Positions 44,823 to 57,179 of a stretch of DNA of 64,000 nucleotides are shown piece by piece. The stretch covers positions 172,243,107 through 172,307,106 of the forward strand of contig CP136061.1 of NCBI GenBank assembly GCA_032622095.1. The letters run 5' to 3'. Source of the stretch: Siphonodentalium dalli (taxonomy: Eukaryota > Mollusca > Scaphopoda > Gadilida > Siphonodentaliidae). The notes beneath the pieces are model-generated. The model had not been told where the DNA came from. It saw only the letters and a program-made list of their open reading frames with translations, and searched no databases. Numbering within the stretch: position 1 is the stretch's first letter; each line of letters begins with the position of its first letter. The position numbers and the translations under genes are program-made.

Positions 44823-46447
44823 TACATATATATGTGTGTGGTAGGGGTACCTATATATGTATGTGGTGGGGATACCTATATATGTACGTGGTGGTGATAC
44901 CTATATATGTATGTGGTGGGGAGACCTATGGATGTATGTGGCGTGGATACCTATATATGTGTGTGGTGAGGATACCTATATATGTATATGGTGGGGATAC
45001 CTATATATGTCTGTGGCGGGGTTACCAATATATGGGTGTGGTGGGGATACCTATATATGTATGTGGTGGGGATACATATATATGTATGTGGTGGTGATAC
45101 CTATATATGTATGTGGTGTGGAGACCTATAGATGTATGTGGCAGGGATACCTATATATTTGTGTGGTGAGGAGACCAATATATGTGTGTGGTGGGTATAC
45201 CTATAGATGTGTGGTGGGGATACCTATATATGCTTGTGGTGGGGAGACCTATATATGTGTGTGTGGTGGGGATACCTATATGTATGTGGCGGGTATACCT
45301 ATATGTATGTGGTGGGGATACCTATAGATGTGTGTGGTGGTGATACCTCTATATGTATGTGGTGGGGATACCTATATATGTGTGTGGTGGGGATACCTAT
45401 ATATGTGTGTGGTGGGGATACATATATATGTGTGTGGTAGGGATACCTATATATGTATGTGGTGGGGATACCTATATATGTATGTGGTGGTGATACCTAT
45501 ATATGTATGTGGTGGGGAGACCTATGGATGTATGTGGCGTGGAGACCTATATATGTGTGTGGTGAGGATACCTATATATGTATATGGTGGGGATACCTAT
45601 ATATGTGTGTGGCGGGGTTACCTATATATGGTTGTGGTGGGGATACCTATATATGTATGTGGTGGGGATACCTATATATGTATGTGGTGGTGATACCTAT
45701 ATATGTATGTGGTGGTGAGACCTATAGATGTATGTGGCAGGGATACCTATATATTTGTGTGGTGAGGAGATCAATATATGTGTGTGGTGGGTATACCTAT
45801 AGATGTGTGGTGAGGATACCTATATATGTATGTGGCGGGAGACCTACATATGTATGTGGCGGGGATACCTATATATGTGTGTGGTGGGGAAACCACTATA
45901 TGTGTGTGGTGGGGATACCTATATATGTGTGGTGGGGATACCTATATATGTATGTGGCGGGGAGACCTATATATGTATGTGGCGGGGATACCTATATATG
46001 TGTGTGGTGGGGATACCTATATATGTGTGTGGCGGGGATACCTATATATGTGTGTGGCGGGGATACCTATATATGCTTGTGGTGGGGAGACCTATATGTG
46101 TGTGTGGTGGGGATACCTATATGTATGTGGCGGGGATATCTATATGTGTATGGTGGGGATACCTATATATGTGTGTGGTGGGGATACCTATCTATGTGTG
46201 TGGTGGGGATACCTATAGATGTGTGTGGTGGGGATACCTATATATGTATGTGGTGGGGAGACCTATATATATGTGGTGGTGATACCTATATAGGTATGTG
46301 GCGGGGATACCTATAAATGTCTGGGGTGGGGATACCTATATATGTATGTGGTGGGAATACCTATATATGTGTGTGGTGGGGATTCCTATAGATGTGTGTA
46401 TTGGGGATACCTATATATTTATGTGGTGGGGATACCTATATATGTAT
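44823..46447 (+). repeat. 3,276-bp-spaced duplication, copy 2
   Basis: Second copy of 41,547-43,171. After 46,447 it turns into a segment matching 44.63-44.80 kb (CCAATATAG at 46,510 and 44,649, offset 1,861). Confidence 0.93.
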
Positions 46448-46700
46448 GTGGTGGGGATACCTATATATGTGTGTGGTGGGGATTCCTATAGATGTATTTG
46501 GCGGGGATACCAATATAGTTGTGTGTGGTGGTGATACCTATATATGTGTGTCGTGGGGATACCTATATATGTGAGTGGCGGGAGACCTATATATGTATGT
46601 GGTGGGGATACCTATAGATGTATTTGGCGGTGATACCAATGGATGTATGTGGTGGGGATACCTATATATGTATGTGGTGGGGATACCTATATATGTATGT

Positions 46701-47300
46701 GGTGGGGATACCTATATATGTATGTGGTGGGGGTACCTATAGATGTATGTGGTGGGGATACCTATATATGTATGTGGTGGGGATACCTATATATGTATGT
46801 GGTGGGGATACCTATATATGTATGTGGTGGGGAGACATCTATAGATGTATGTGGCGGGGAGACCTATATATGTGTGTGGTGATGATACCTATATATGTGT
46901 GTGGTGGGGAGACCTCTATAGATGTATGTGGCAGGGATACCTTTATATGTGTGTGGTGAGGAGACCAATATATGTGTGTGGTGGGGATACCTATAGATGT
47001 GTGGTGGGGATACCTATATATGTATGTGGCGGGAGACCTATATATGTATGTGGCGGGGATACCTATATATGTGTGTGGTGGGGAGACCAATATATGTGTG
47101 TGGTGGGGATACCTATATATGTGTGAGGTGGGGATACATATATATGTGTGTGGTAGGGGTACCTATATATGTATGTGGTGGGGATACCTATATATGTACG
47201 TGGTGGTGATACCTATATATGTATGTGGTGGGGAGACCTATGGATGTATGTGGCGTGGATACCTATATATGTGTGTGGTGAGGATACCTATATATGTATA
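46701..47300 (+). repeat. ~0.6-kb duplication, upstream copy
   Basis: Matches 47,962-48,516 at offset 1,266 falling to 1,241 and 1,216 as single monomers are lost. Shared rare landmarks are GGTGGGGGTACC (46,725/47,991), GAGACATCTATAG and GAGACCTCTATAG. The CATC and CCTC monomers remove minus-strand stops, which is why a minus-strand open frame appears here. Confidence 0.88.
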
Positions 47301-47840
47301 TGGTGGGGATACCTATATATGTGTGTGGCGGGGTTACAAATATATGGGTGTGGTGGGGATACCTATATATGTATGTGGTGGGGATACATATATATGTATG
47401 TGGTGGTGATACCTATATATGTATGTGGTGGGGAGACCAATAGATGTATGTGGCAGGGATACCTATATATTTGTGTGGTGAGGAGACCAATATATGTGTG
47501 TGGTGGGTATACCTATAGATGTGTGGTGGGGATACCTATATATGTATGTGGCGGGAGACCTATATATGTATGTGGCGGTGATACCTATATATGTGTGTGG
47601 TGGGGAGACCAATATATGTGTGTGGTGGGGATACCTATAGATGTGTGGTGGGGATACCTATATATGTATGTGGCGGGGAGACCTATATATGTATGTGGCG
47701 GGGATACCTATATATGTGTGTGGTGGGGATACCTATATATGTATGTGGTGGGAATACCTATAGATGTGTATGGTGGGGATACCTATATATGTGTGTGGTG
47801 GGGATACCTATATATTTGTGTGGTGGGGATACCTATAGAT

Positions 47841-47882
47841 GTGTGTGGTGGGGATACCTATAGATGTATCCCCACCACACAC
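47841..47882. repeat. Left hairpin of inverted fragment
   Basis: A perfect 17-bp inverted repeat: the left arm GTGTGTGGTGGGGATAC (47,841-47,857) and its reverse complement (47,866-47,882) are separated by an 8-bp loop CTATAGAT. It marks the left breakpoint where plus-orientation monomers meet the inverted piece. Confidence 0.95.
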
Positions 47883-47958
47883 ATATATATAGGTATCCCC
47901 GCCACACACATATATAGGTATCCCCACCACATACATATATAGGTCTCCCCACCACATA
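47866..47958 (-). repeat. Inverted satellite fragment
   Basis: About 93 bp (nearly four monomers) in opposite orientation, the only one seen in the array. The plus strand suddenly reads GTATCCCCACCACACAC, then TATATATAGGTATCCCCGCC, and so on to CTCCCCACCACATA. Its reverse complement most resembles plus-strand sequence at about 26,665-26,755 and 5,286-5,378, including the extended TATATATATG monomer. It is not simply its neighbours flipped. Confidence 0.96.
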
Positions 47959-47973
47959 TGGTATGTGGTGGGG
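47947..47973. repeat. Right hairpin of inverted fragment
   Basis: CCCCACCACATA (47,947-47,958) and TATGTGGTGGGG (47,962-47,973) are perfect 12-bp inverted arms around a 3-nt TGG loop. Beyond these arms pairing continues imperfectly for the rest of the ~91-bp fragment, the first mismatch being GAGACC against GATACC. This could fold as a long imperfect cruciform. Confidence 0.95.
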
Positions 47974-48516
47974 ATACCTATATATGTATGTGGTGGGGGT
48001 ACCTATAGATGTATGTGGTGGGGATACCTATATATGTATGTGGTGGGGATACCTATATATGTATGTGGTGGGGAGACATCTATAGATGTATGTGGCGGGG
48101 AGACCTATATATGTGTGTGGTGATGATACCTATATATGTGTGTGGTGGGGAGACCTCTATAGATGTATGTGGCAGGGATACCTTTATATGTGTGTGGTGA
48201 GGAGACCAATATATGTGTGTGGTGGGGATACCTATAGATGTGTGGTGGGGATACCTATATATGTATGTGGCGGGAGACCTATATATGTATATGGCGGGGA
48301 TACCTATATATGTGTGTGGTGGGGAGACCAATATATGTGTGTGGTGGGGATACATATATATGTGTGTGGTAGGGGTACCTATATATGTATGTGGTGGGGA
48401 TACCTATATATGTACGTGGTGGTGATACCTATATATGTATGTGGTGGGGAGACCTATGGATGTATGTGGCGTGGATACCTATATATGTGTGTGGTGAGGA
48501 TACCTATATATGTATG
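47962..48516 (+). repeat. ~0.6-kb duplication, downstream copy
   Basis: Second copy of 46,701-47,300. Its left edge is the right edge of the inverted fragment, and its right edge meets the start of the large distal duplication at 48,510. Confidence 0.88.
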
Positions 48517-50968
48517 TGGTGGTGATACCTATATATGTATGTGGTGGGGAGACCTATAGATGTATGTGGCGGGGATACCTATATATGTGTGTGGTGATGA
48601 TACCTATATATGTGTGTGGTGGGGAGACCGATAGATGTATGTGGCAGGGATACCTATATATGTGTGTGGTGAGGAGACCAATATATGTATGTGGTGGGGA
48701 TACCTATAGATGTGTGGCGGGGATACCTATATATGCTTGTGGTGGGGAGACCTATATGTGTGTGTGTGGTGGGGATACCTATATGTATGTGGCGGGGATA
48801 CCTATATGTATGTGGTGGGAATACCTATATGTGTGTGGTGGTGATACCTATATATGTATGTGGTGGGGATACCTATATATGTGTGTGGTGGGGAGACCAC
48901 TATATGTGTGTGGTGGGGATACCTATATATGTGTGGTGGGGATACCTATATATGTATGTGGCGGGGATACCTATATATGTGTGTGGTGGGGATACCTATA
49001 TATCTGTGTGGCGGGGATACCTATATATGTGTGTGGCCGGGATACCTATATATGCTTGTGGTGGGGAGACCTATATGTGTGTGTGTGGTGGGGATACCTA
49101 TATGTATGTGGCGGGGATACCTATATATGTATGTGGTGGGGATACCTATATGTATGTGATGGGAATACCTATATATGTGTGGTGGTGATACCTATATATG
49201 TATGTGGTGGGGATACCTATATATGTATGTGGTTGGGATACCTATATATGTATGTGGTGGGGATACCTATATATGTGTATGGTGGGGATACCTATATATG
49301 TGTGTGGTGGGGATACCTATATATGTGTGTGGTGGGGATACATATAGATGTGTGTGGTGGGGATACCTATATATGTGTGTGGTGGGGAGACCAATATATG
49401 TGTGTGGTGGGGATACCTATAGATGTGTGGTGGGGATACCTATATATGTATGTGGCGGGGAGACCTATATATGTATGTGGCGGGGATACCTATATATGTG
49501 TGTGGTGGGGATACCTATATATGTGTGTGGCGGGGATACCTATATATGTGTGTGGCGGGGATACCTATATATGCTTGTGGTGGGGAGACCTATATATGTG
49601 TGTGTGGTGGGGATACCTATATGTATGTGGCGGGTATACCTATATGTATGTGGTGGGGATACCTATAGATGTGTGTGGTGGTGATACCTCTATATGTATG
49701 TGGTGGGGATACCTATATATGTGTGTGGTGGGGATACCTATATATGTGTGTGGTGGGGATACGTATATATGTGTGTGGTAGGGATACCTATATATGTATG
49801 TGGTGGGGATACCTATATATGTATGTGGTGGTGATACCTATATATGTATGTGGTGGGGAGACCTATGGATGTATGTGGCGTGGAGACCTATATATGTGTG
49901 TGGTGAGGATACCTATATATGTATATGGTGGGGATACCTATATATGTGTGTGGCGGGGTTACCTATATATGGTTGTGGTGGGGATACCTATATATGTATG
50001 TGGTGGGGATACCTATATATGTATGTGGTTGTGATACCTATATATGTATGTGGTGGTAGACCTATAGATGTATGTGGCAGGGATACCTATATATTTGTGT
50101 GGTGAGGAGATCAATATATGTGTGTGGTGGGTATACCTATAGATGTGTGGTGGGGATACCTATATATGTATGTGGCGGGAGACCTATATATGTATGTGGC
50201 GGGGATACCTATATATGTGTGTGGTGGGGAGACCACTATATGTGTGTGGTGGGGATACCTATATATGTGTGGTGGGGATACCTATATATGTATGTGGCGG
50301 GGAGACCTATATATGTATGTGGCGGGGATACCTATATATGTGTGTGGTGGGGATACCTATATATGTGTGTGGCGGGGATACCTATATATGTGTGTGGCGG
50401 GGATACCTATATATGCTTGTGGTGGGGAGACCTATATGTGTGTGTGTGGTGGGGATACCTATATGTATGTGGCGGGGATACCTATATGTATGTGGTGGGA
50501 ATACCTATATGTGTGTGGTGGTAATACCTATATATGTATGTGGTGGGGATACCTATATATGTGTGTGGTTGGGATACCTATATATGTATGTGGTGGGGAT
50601 ACCTATATATGTGTATGGTGGGGATACCTATATATGTGTGTGGTGGGGATACCTATATATGTATGTGGTGGGGATACCTATAGATGTGTGTGGTGGGGAT
50701 ACCTATATATGTATGTGGTGGGGAGACCTATATATATGTGGTGGTGATACCTATATAGGTATGTGGCGGGGATACCTATAAATGTCTGGGGTGGGGATAC
50801 CTATATATGTATGTGGTGGGAATACCTATGGATGTGTGTGGTGGGGATTCCTATAGATGTGTGTATTGGGGATACCTATATATTTATGTGGTGGGGATAC
50901 CTATAGATGTATGTGGTGGGGATACCTATATATGTATGTGGTGGTGATACCTATATATGTGTTTGGTG

Positions 50969-52665
50969 GGGATACCTATAGATGTGTGTGGTGGTGATAC
51001 CTATAGATGTATGTGGTGGGGATACCTATAGATGTATGTGGTGGGGATACCTATATATGTATGTGGTGGTGATACCTATATATGTATGTGGTGGTGATAC
51101 CTATATATGTGTGTGGTGAGGATACATATATATGTATGTGGTGGGGATACATATAGATGTATGTGGTGGGATATCTATAGATGTGTGTGGTGGGGATACC
51201 TATATATGTATGTGGCGGGGATACCTATATATGTGTGTGGCGGGGATACCTATATATGTATGTGGTGGTGATACCTATATCTGTGTGTGGTGAGGATACC
51301 TATATATGTATGTGGTGGGGATACCTATATATGTATGTGGTGGGGATACCTATATATGTGTGTGGCGGGGATACCTATATATGTGTGGTAGGGATACCTA
51401 TATATGTATGTGGTGGGGATACCTATATATGTATGTGGTGGTGATACCTATATATGTATGTGGTGGGGAGACCTATGGATGTATGTGGCGTGGAGACCTA
51501 TATATGTATGTGGTGGGGATACCTATATATGTGTGTGGTGGGGATACCTATATATGTATATGGTGGGGATACCTACATATTTATGTGGTGGGGATACCTT
51601 TAGATGTGTGTGGTGGGAATACCTATAGATGTGTGTGGTGGGGATACCTATAGATGTGTGTGGTGGGGATACCTATATATGTGTGTGGTAGGGATACCTA
51701 TATATGTATGTGGGGGTGCTACCTATAGATGTATGTGGCAGGGATACCTATATATGTGTGTGGTGAGGAGACCAATATATGTGTGTGGTGGGGATACCTA
51801 TATATGTGTGGTGGGGATACCTATATATGTATGTGGCGGGGAGACCTATATATGTATGTGGCGGGAATACCTATATATGTGTATGGTGGGGATACCAATA
51901 TATGTGTGTGGTGGGGATACCTATAGATGTGTGGTGGGGATACCTATATATGTATGTGGCGGGGATACCTATATATGTATGTGGCGGGAATACCTATATA
52001 CATTATGTGTGTGGTGGGGATACCTATATATGTGTGTGGCGGGGATACCTATATATGTGTGTGGCGGGGATACCTATATATGCTTGTGGTGGTAAGACCT
52101 ATATATGTGTGTGTGGTGGGGATACCTATATGTATGTGGCGGGGATACCTATATGTATGTGGTGGGGATACCTATATGTGTGTGGTTGTGACCTATATAT
52201 GTGTGTGGTGGTGATACCTATATATGTATGTGGCGGGGATACCTATAAATGTGTGTGTTGGGGATACCTATATATGTATGTGGTGGGGATACCTACAGAT
52301 GTGTGTGGTGGGGATACCTATAGATGTGTGTGGGGGGGATACCTATATATTTATGTGGTGGGGATACCTATAGATGTGTGTGGTGGGGATACCTATATAT
52401 GTATGTGGTGGTGATACCTATATATGTGTGTGGTGGGGATACCTATAAATGTGTGTGGTGGTGATACTTATAGATGAATGTGGTGGGGATACCTATAGAT
52501 GTATGTGTTGGGGATACCTATATATGTATGTGGTGGTGATACCTATAGATGTGTGTGGTGGGGATACCTATAGATGGGTGTGGTGGGGATACCTATAGAT
52601 GTATGTGGTGGGGAGACCTATATATGTATGTGGTGGGGATACCTATATATGTGTGTGGCGGGGAT
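50969..52665 (+). repeat. 1.69-kb block, copy 4 of 5
   Basis: Matches copy 2 at offset 20,974 up to about 52,000 and 20,979 afterwards. The 5-bp step is the extra CATTA at 52,001-52,005. Confidence 0.9.
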
Positions 52666-53999
52666 ACCTATATATGTGTGTGGTGGGGATACCTATATAT
52701 GTGTGTGGTGGGGATACGTATATATGTGTGTGGTAGGGATACCTATATATGTATGTGGTGGGGATACCTATATATGTATGTGGTGGTGATACCTATATAT
52801 GTATGTGGTGGGGAGACCTATGGATGTATGTGGCGTGGAGACCTATATATGTGTGTGGTGAGGATACCTATATATGTATATGGTGGGGATACCTATATAT
52901 GTGTGTGGTGGTGATACCTATATATGTATGTGGTGGGGAGACCTATGGATGTATGTGGCGTGGAGACCTATATATGTGTGTGGTGAGGATACCTATATAT
53001 GTATATGGTGGGGATACCTATATATGTGTGTGGCGGGGTTACCTATATATGGTTGTGGTGGGGATACCTATATATGTATGTGGTGGGGATACCTATATAT
53101 GTATGTGGTTGTGATACCTATATATGTATGTGGTGGTAGACCTATAGATGTATGTGGCAGGGATACCTATATATTTGTGTGGTGAGGAGATCAATATATG
53201 TGTGTGGTGGGTATACCTATAGATGTGTGGTGGGGATACCTATATATGTGTGTGGTGGGGAGACCACTATATGTGTGTGGTGGGGATACCTATATATGTG
53301 TGGTGGGGATACCTATATATGTATGTGGCGGGGAGACCTATATATGTATGTGGCGGGGATACCTATATATGTGTGTGGTGGGGATACCTATATATGTGTG
53401 TGGCGGGGATACCTATATATGTGTGTGGCGGGGATACCTATATATGCTTGTGGTGGGGAGACCTATATGTGTGTGTGTGGTGGGGATACCTATATGTATG
53501 TGGCGGGGATACCTATATGTATGTGGTGGGAATACCTATATGTGTGTGGTGGTAATACCTATATATGTATGTGGTGGGGATACCTATATATGTGTGTGGT
53601 TGGGATACCTATATATGTATGTGGTGGGGATACCTATATATGTGTATGGTGGGGATACCTATATATGTGTGTGGTGGGGATACCTATATATGTATGTGGT
53701 GGGGATACCTATAGATGTGTGTGGTGGGGATACCTATATATGTATGTGGTGGGGAGACCTATATATATGTGGTGGTGATACCTATATAGGTATGTGGCGG
53801 GGATACCTATAAATGTCTGGGGTGGGGATACCTATATATGTATGTGGTGGGAATACCTATAGATGTGTGTGGTGGGGATTCCTATAGATGTGTGTATTGG
53901 GGATACCTATATATTTATGTGGTGGGGATACCTATAGATGTATGTGGTGGGGATACCTATATATGTATGTGGTGGTGATACCTATATATGTGTTTGGTG

Positions 54000-55616
54000 G
54001 GGATACCTATAGATGTGTGTGGTGGTGATACCTATAGATGTATGTGGTGGGGATACCTATAGATGTATGTGGTGGGGATACCTATATATGTATGTGGTGG
54101 TGATACCTATATATGTATGTGGTGGTGATACCTATATATGTGTGTGGTGAGGATACATATATATGTATGTGGTGGGGATACATATAGATGTATGTGGTGG
54201 GATATCTATAGATGTGTGTGGTGGGGATACCTATATATGTATGTGGCGGGGATACCTATATATGTGTGTGGCGGGGATACCTATATATGTATGTGGTGGG
54301 GATACCTATATATGTATGTGGTGGGGATACCTATATATGTGTGTGGCGGGGATACCTATATATGTGTGGTAGGGATACCTATATATGTATGTGGTGGGGA
54401 TACCTATATATGTATGTGGTGGTGATACCTATATATGTATGTGGTGGGGAGACCTATGGATGTATGTGGCGTGGAGACCTATATATGTATGTGGTGGGGA
54501 TACCTATATATGTGTGTGGTGGGGATACCTATATATGTATATGGTGGGGATACCTACATATTTATGTGGTGGGGATACCTTTAGATGTGTGTGGTGGGAA
54601 TACCTATAGATGTGTGTGGTGGGGATACCTATAGATGTGTGTGGTGAGGATACCTATATATGTGTGTGGTAGGGATACCTATATATGTATGTGGGGGTGC
54701 TACCTATAGATGTATGTGGCAGGGATACCTATATATGTGTGTGGTGAGGAGACCAATATATGTGTGTGGTGGGGATACCTATATATGTGTGGTGGGGATA
54801 CCTATATATGTATGTGGCGGGGAGACCTATATATGTATGTGGCGGGAATACCTATATATGTGTATGGTGGGAATACCAATATATGTGTGTGGTGGGGATA
54901 CCTATAGATGTGTGGTGGGGATACCTATATATGTATGTGGCGGGGATACCTATATATGTATGTGGCGGGAATACCTATATATGTGTGTGGTGGGGATACC
55001 TATATATGTGTGTGGCGGGGATACCTATATATGTGTGTGGCGGGGATACCTATATATGCTTGTGGTGGGAAGACCTATATATGTGTGTGTGGTGGGGATA
55101 CCTATATGTATGTGGCGGGGATACCTATATGTATGTGGTGGGGATACCTATATGTGTGTGGTTGTGACCTATATATGTGTGTGGTGGTGATACCTATATA
55201 TGTATGTGGCGGGGATACCTATAAATGTGTGTGTTGGGGATACCTATATATGTATGTGGTGGGGATACCTATAGATGTGTGTGGGGGGGATACCTATATA
55301 TTTATGTGGTGGGGATACCTATAGATGTGTGTGGTGGGGATACCTATATATGTATGTGGTGGTGATACCTATATATGTGTGTGGTGGGGATACCTATAAA
55401 TGTGTGTGGTGGTGATACTTATAGATGAATGTGGTGGGGATACCTATAGATGTATGTGTTGGGGATACCTATATATGTATGTGGTGGTGATACCTATAGA
55501 TGTGTGTGGTGGGGATACCTATAGATGGGTGTGGTGGGGATACCTATAGATGTATGTGGTGGGGAGACCTATATATGTATGTGGTGGGGATACCTATATA
55601 TGTGTGTGGCGGGGAT
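54000..55616 (+). repeat. 1.69-kb block, copy 5 of 5
   Basis: Matches copy 3 at offset 20,979, then 20,929, then 20,904. It has lost two monomers near 54,290 (including the CTATATCTGTG monomer) and one near 55,265 (the CTACAGATG monomer). Confidence 0.9.
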
Positions 55617-56738
55617 ACCTATATATGTGTGTGGTGGGGATACCTATATATGTGTGTGGTGGGGATACGTATATATGTGTGTGGTAGGGATACCTATATA
55701 TGTATGTGGTGGGGATACCTATATATGTATGTGGTGGTGATACCTATATATGTATGTGGTGGGGAGAACTATGGATGTATGTGGCGTGGAGACCTATATA
55801 TGTGTGTGGTGAGGATACCTATATATGTATATGGTGGGGATACCTATATATGTGTGTGGCGGGGTTACCTATATATGGTTGTGGTGGGGATACCTATATA
55901 TGTATGTGGTGGGGATACCTATATATGTATGTGGTTGTGATACCTATATATGTATGTGGTGGTGAGACCTATAGATGTATGTGGCAGGGATACCTATATA
56001 TTTGTGTGGTGAGGAGATCAATATATGTGTGTGGTGGGTATACCTATAGATGTGTGGTGGGGATACCTATATATGTATGTGGCGGGAGACCTATATATGT
56101 ATGTGGCGGGGATACCTATATATGTGTGTGGTGGGGAGACCACTATATGTGTGTGGTGGGGATACCTATATATGTGTGGTGGGGATACCTATATATGTAT
56201 GTGGCGGGGAGACCTATATATGTATGTGGCGGGGATACCTATATATGTGTGTGGTGGGGATACCTATATATGTGTGTGGCGGGGATACCTATATATGTGT
56301 GTGGCGGGGATACCTATATATGCTTGTGGTGGGGAGACCTATATGTGTGTGTGTGGTGGGGATACCTATATGTATGTGGCGGGGATACCTATATGTATGT
56401 GGTGGGAATACCTATATGTGTGTGGTGGTAATACCTATATATGTATGTGGTGGGGATACCTATATATGTGTGTGGTTTGGATACCTATATATGTATGTGG
56501 TGGGGATACCTATATATGTGTATGGTGGGGATACCTATATATGTGTGTGGTGGGGATACCTATATATGTATGTGGTGGGGATACCTATAGATGTGTGTGG
56601 TGGGGATACCTATATATGTATGTGGTGGGGAGACCTATATATATGTGGTGGTGATACCTATATAGGTATGTGGCGGGGATACCTATAAATGTCTGGGGTG
56701 GGGATACCTATATATGTATGTGGTGGGAATACCTATAG
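54585..56738 (+). repeat. Single copy of 2,179-bp unit
   Basis: Counterpart of 33,656-35,834, one monomer shorter (2,154 bp). It is followed directly by sequence matching 38,014. The offset to the proximal copy drops from 20,904 to 18,725 here, a difference of exactly 2,179. Confidence 0.92.
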
Positions 56739-57002
56739 ATGTGTGTGGTGGGGATTCCTATAGATGTGTGTATTGGGGATACCTATATATTTATGTGGTG
56801 GGGATACCTATATATGTATGTGGTGGGGATACCTATATATGTATGTGGTAGTGATACCTATATATGTGTGTGGTGGGGATACCTATATATGTATGTGGTG
56901 GTGATACCTATATATGTGTGTGGTGGGGATACCTATATATGTATGTGGCGGGGATACCTATATATGTGTGTGGCGGGGATACATATATATGTATGTGGTG
57001 GT

Positions 57003-57004
57003 GA
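57003..57004. other. Target-site duplication, left (GA)
   Basis: GA immediately before the element. It occurs once in the empty site at 38,278-38,279 and again after the element at 58,582-58,583. A 2-bp match could arise by chance, but it is what the empty-site alignment requires. Confidence 0.75.
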
Positions 57005-57016
57005 CCCTTACCAAAA
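57005..57016 (+). repeat. Left terminal inverted repeat
   Basis: CCCTTACCAAAA. It pairs with the right end at 10 of 12 positions. Confidence 0.8.
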
Positions 57017-57019
57017 TGT

Positions 57020-57135
57020 CCTAGGATATCCAAGGAATTCCTAGGATATCCTAGGAATAAAAGCTTGGAAAAGTTAGGAAAATTCCTTGGAATTCCTAGG
57101 ATATCCTAGGATTAGAGACCTTGGAAAAGCTGGGA
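57020..57135. repeat. Subterminal palindromic repeats, left
   Basis: The 16-bp self-complementary sequence CCTAGGATATCCTAGG occurs exactly at 57,040-57,055 and 57,095-57,110. Both are preceded by GGAATT and lie in a ~55-bp imperfect tandem (AAGCTTGGAAAAG at 57,061 and CCTTGGAAAAGCT at 57,119). Subterminal repeats like these are typical of transposase-binding regions, but binding here is inferred. Confidence 0.85.
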
Positions 57136-57179
57136 AATCCTTGGGGCGGTATTGGCCCGTTTCAAGTTCGGAAAACCTT

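Larger units (their letters stand above)
1..57004 (+). repeat. 25-bp satellite array, left arm
   Basis: This is an uninterrupted head-to-tail array of a 25-bp monomer that starts GGGGATACC, continues TATATATG and ends TGTGTGGT, so the G-rich strand is the plus strand. Nearly every monomer is 25 bp, with recurrent 23-, 24-, 26- and 27-bp variants. Variable positions are GGTGGGG/GGCGGGG/GGCAGGG, GATACC/GAGACC, TATATATG/TATAGATG and GTGTG/GTATG. No monomer family member carries a plus-strand stop, so all three plus frames read as 25-residue Cys/Trp/Tyr-rich repeats. Length changes of 1-2 nt do not close any frame, which argues strongly against coding. Variants recur in fixed order over kilobases, so the array has higher-order structure (listed separately). 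The only inverted piece is at 47,866-47,958. Function is unknown; satellites of this kind usually lie in centromeric, pericentromeric or subtelomeric heterochromatin. Confidence 0.98.

Noticed and set aside
46839-47090. 83-codon minus-strand open frame, and a 91-codon relative at 48,080-48,355
   Set aside because: They exist only because a few monomers (GAGACATC, GAGACCTC, GATGATACC) lack the usual minus-strand TAG in that frame. They are the same satellite read backwards, copied by the local 0.6-kb duplication.
48510-49781. 423-codon open frame of Cys/Trp/Tyr-rich 25-residue repeats (and hundreds of similar plus-strand frames)
   Set aside because: All three plus frames are open at once because the 25-bp monomer lacks stops. 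Indels of 1-2 nt shift the frame with no selection against them, there is no codon bias or unique domain, and every ATG is part of the monomer.
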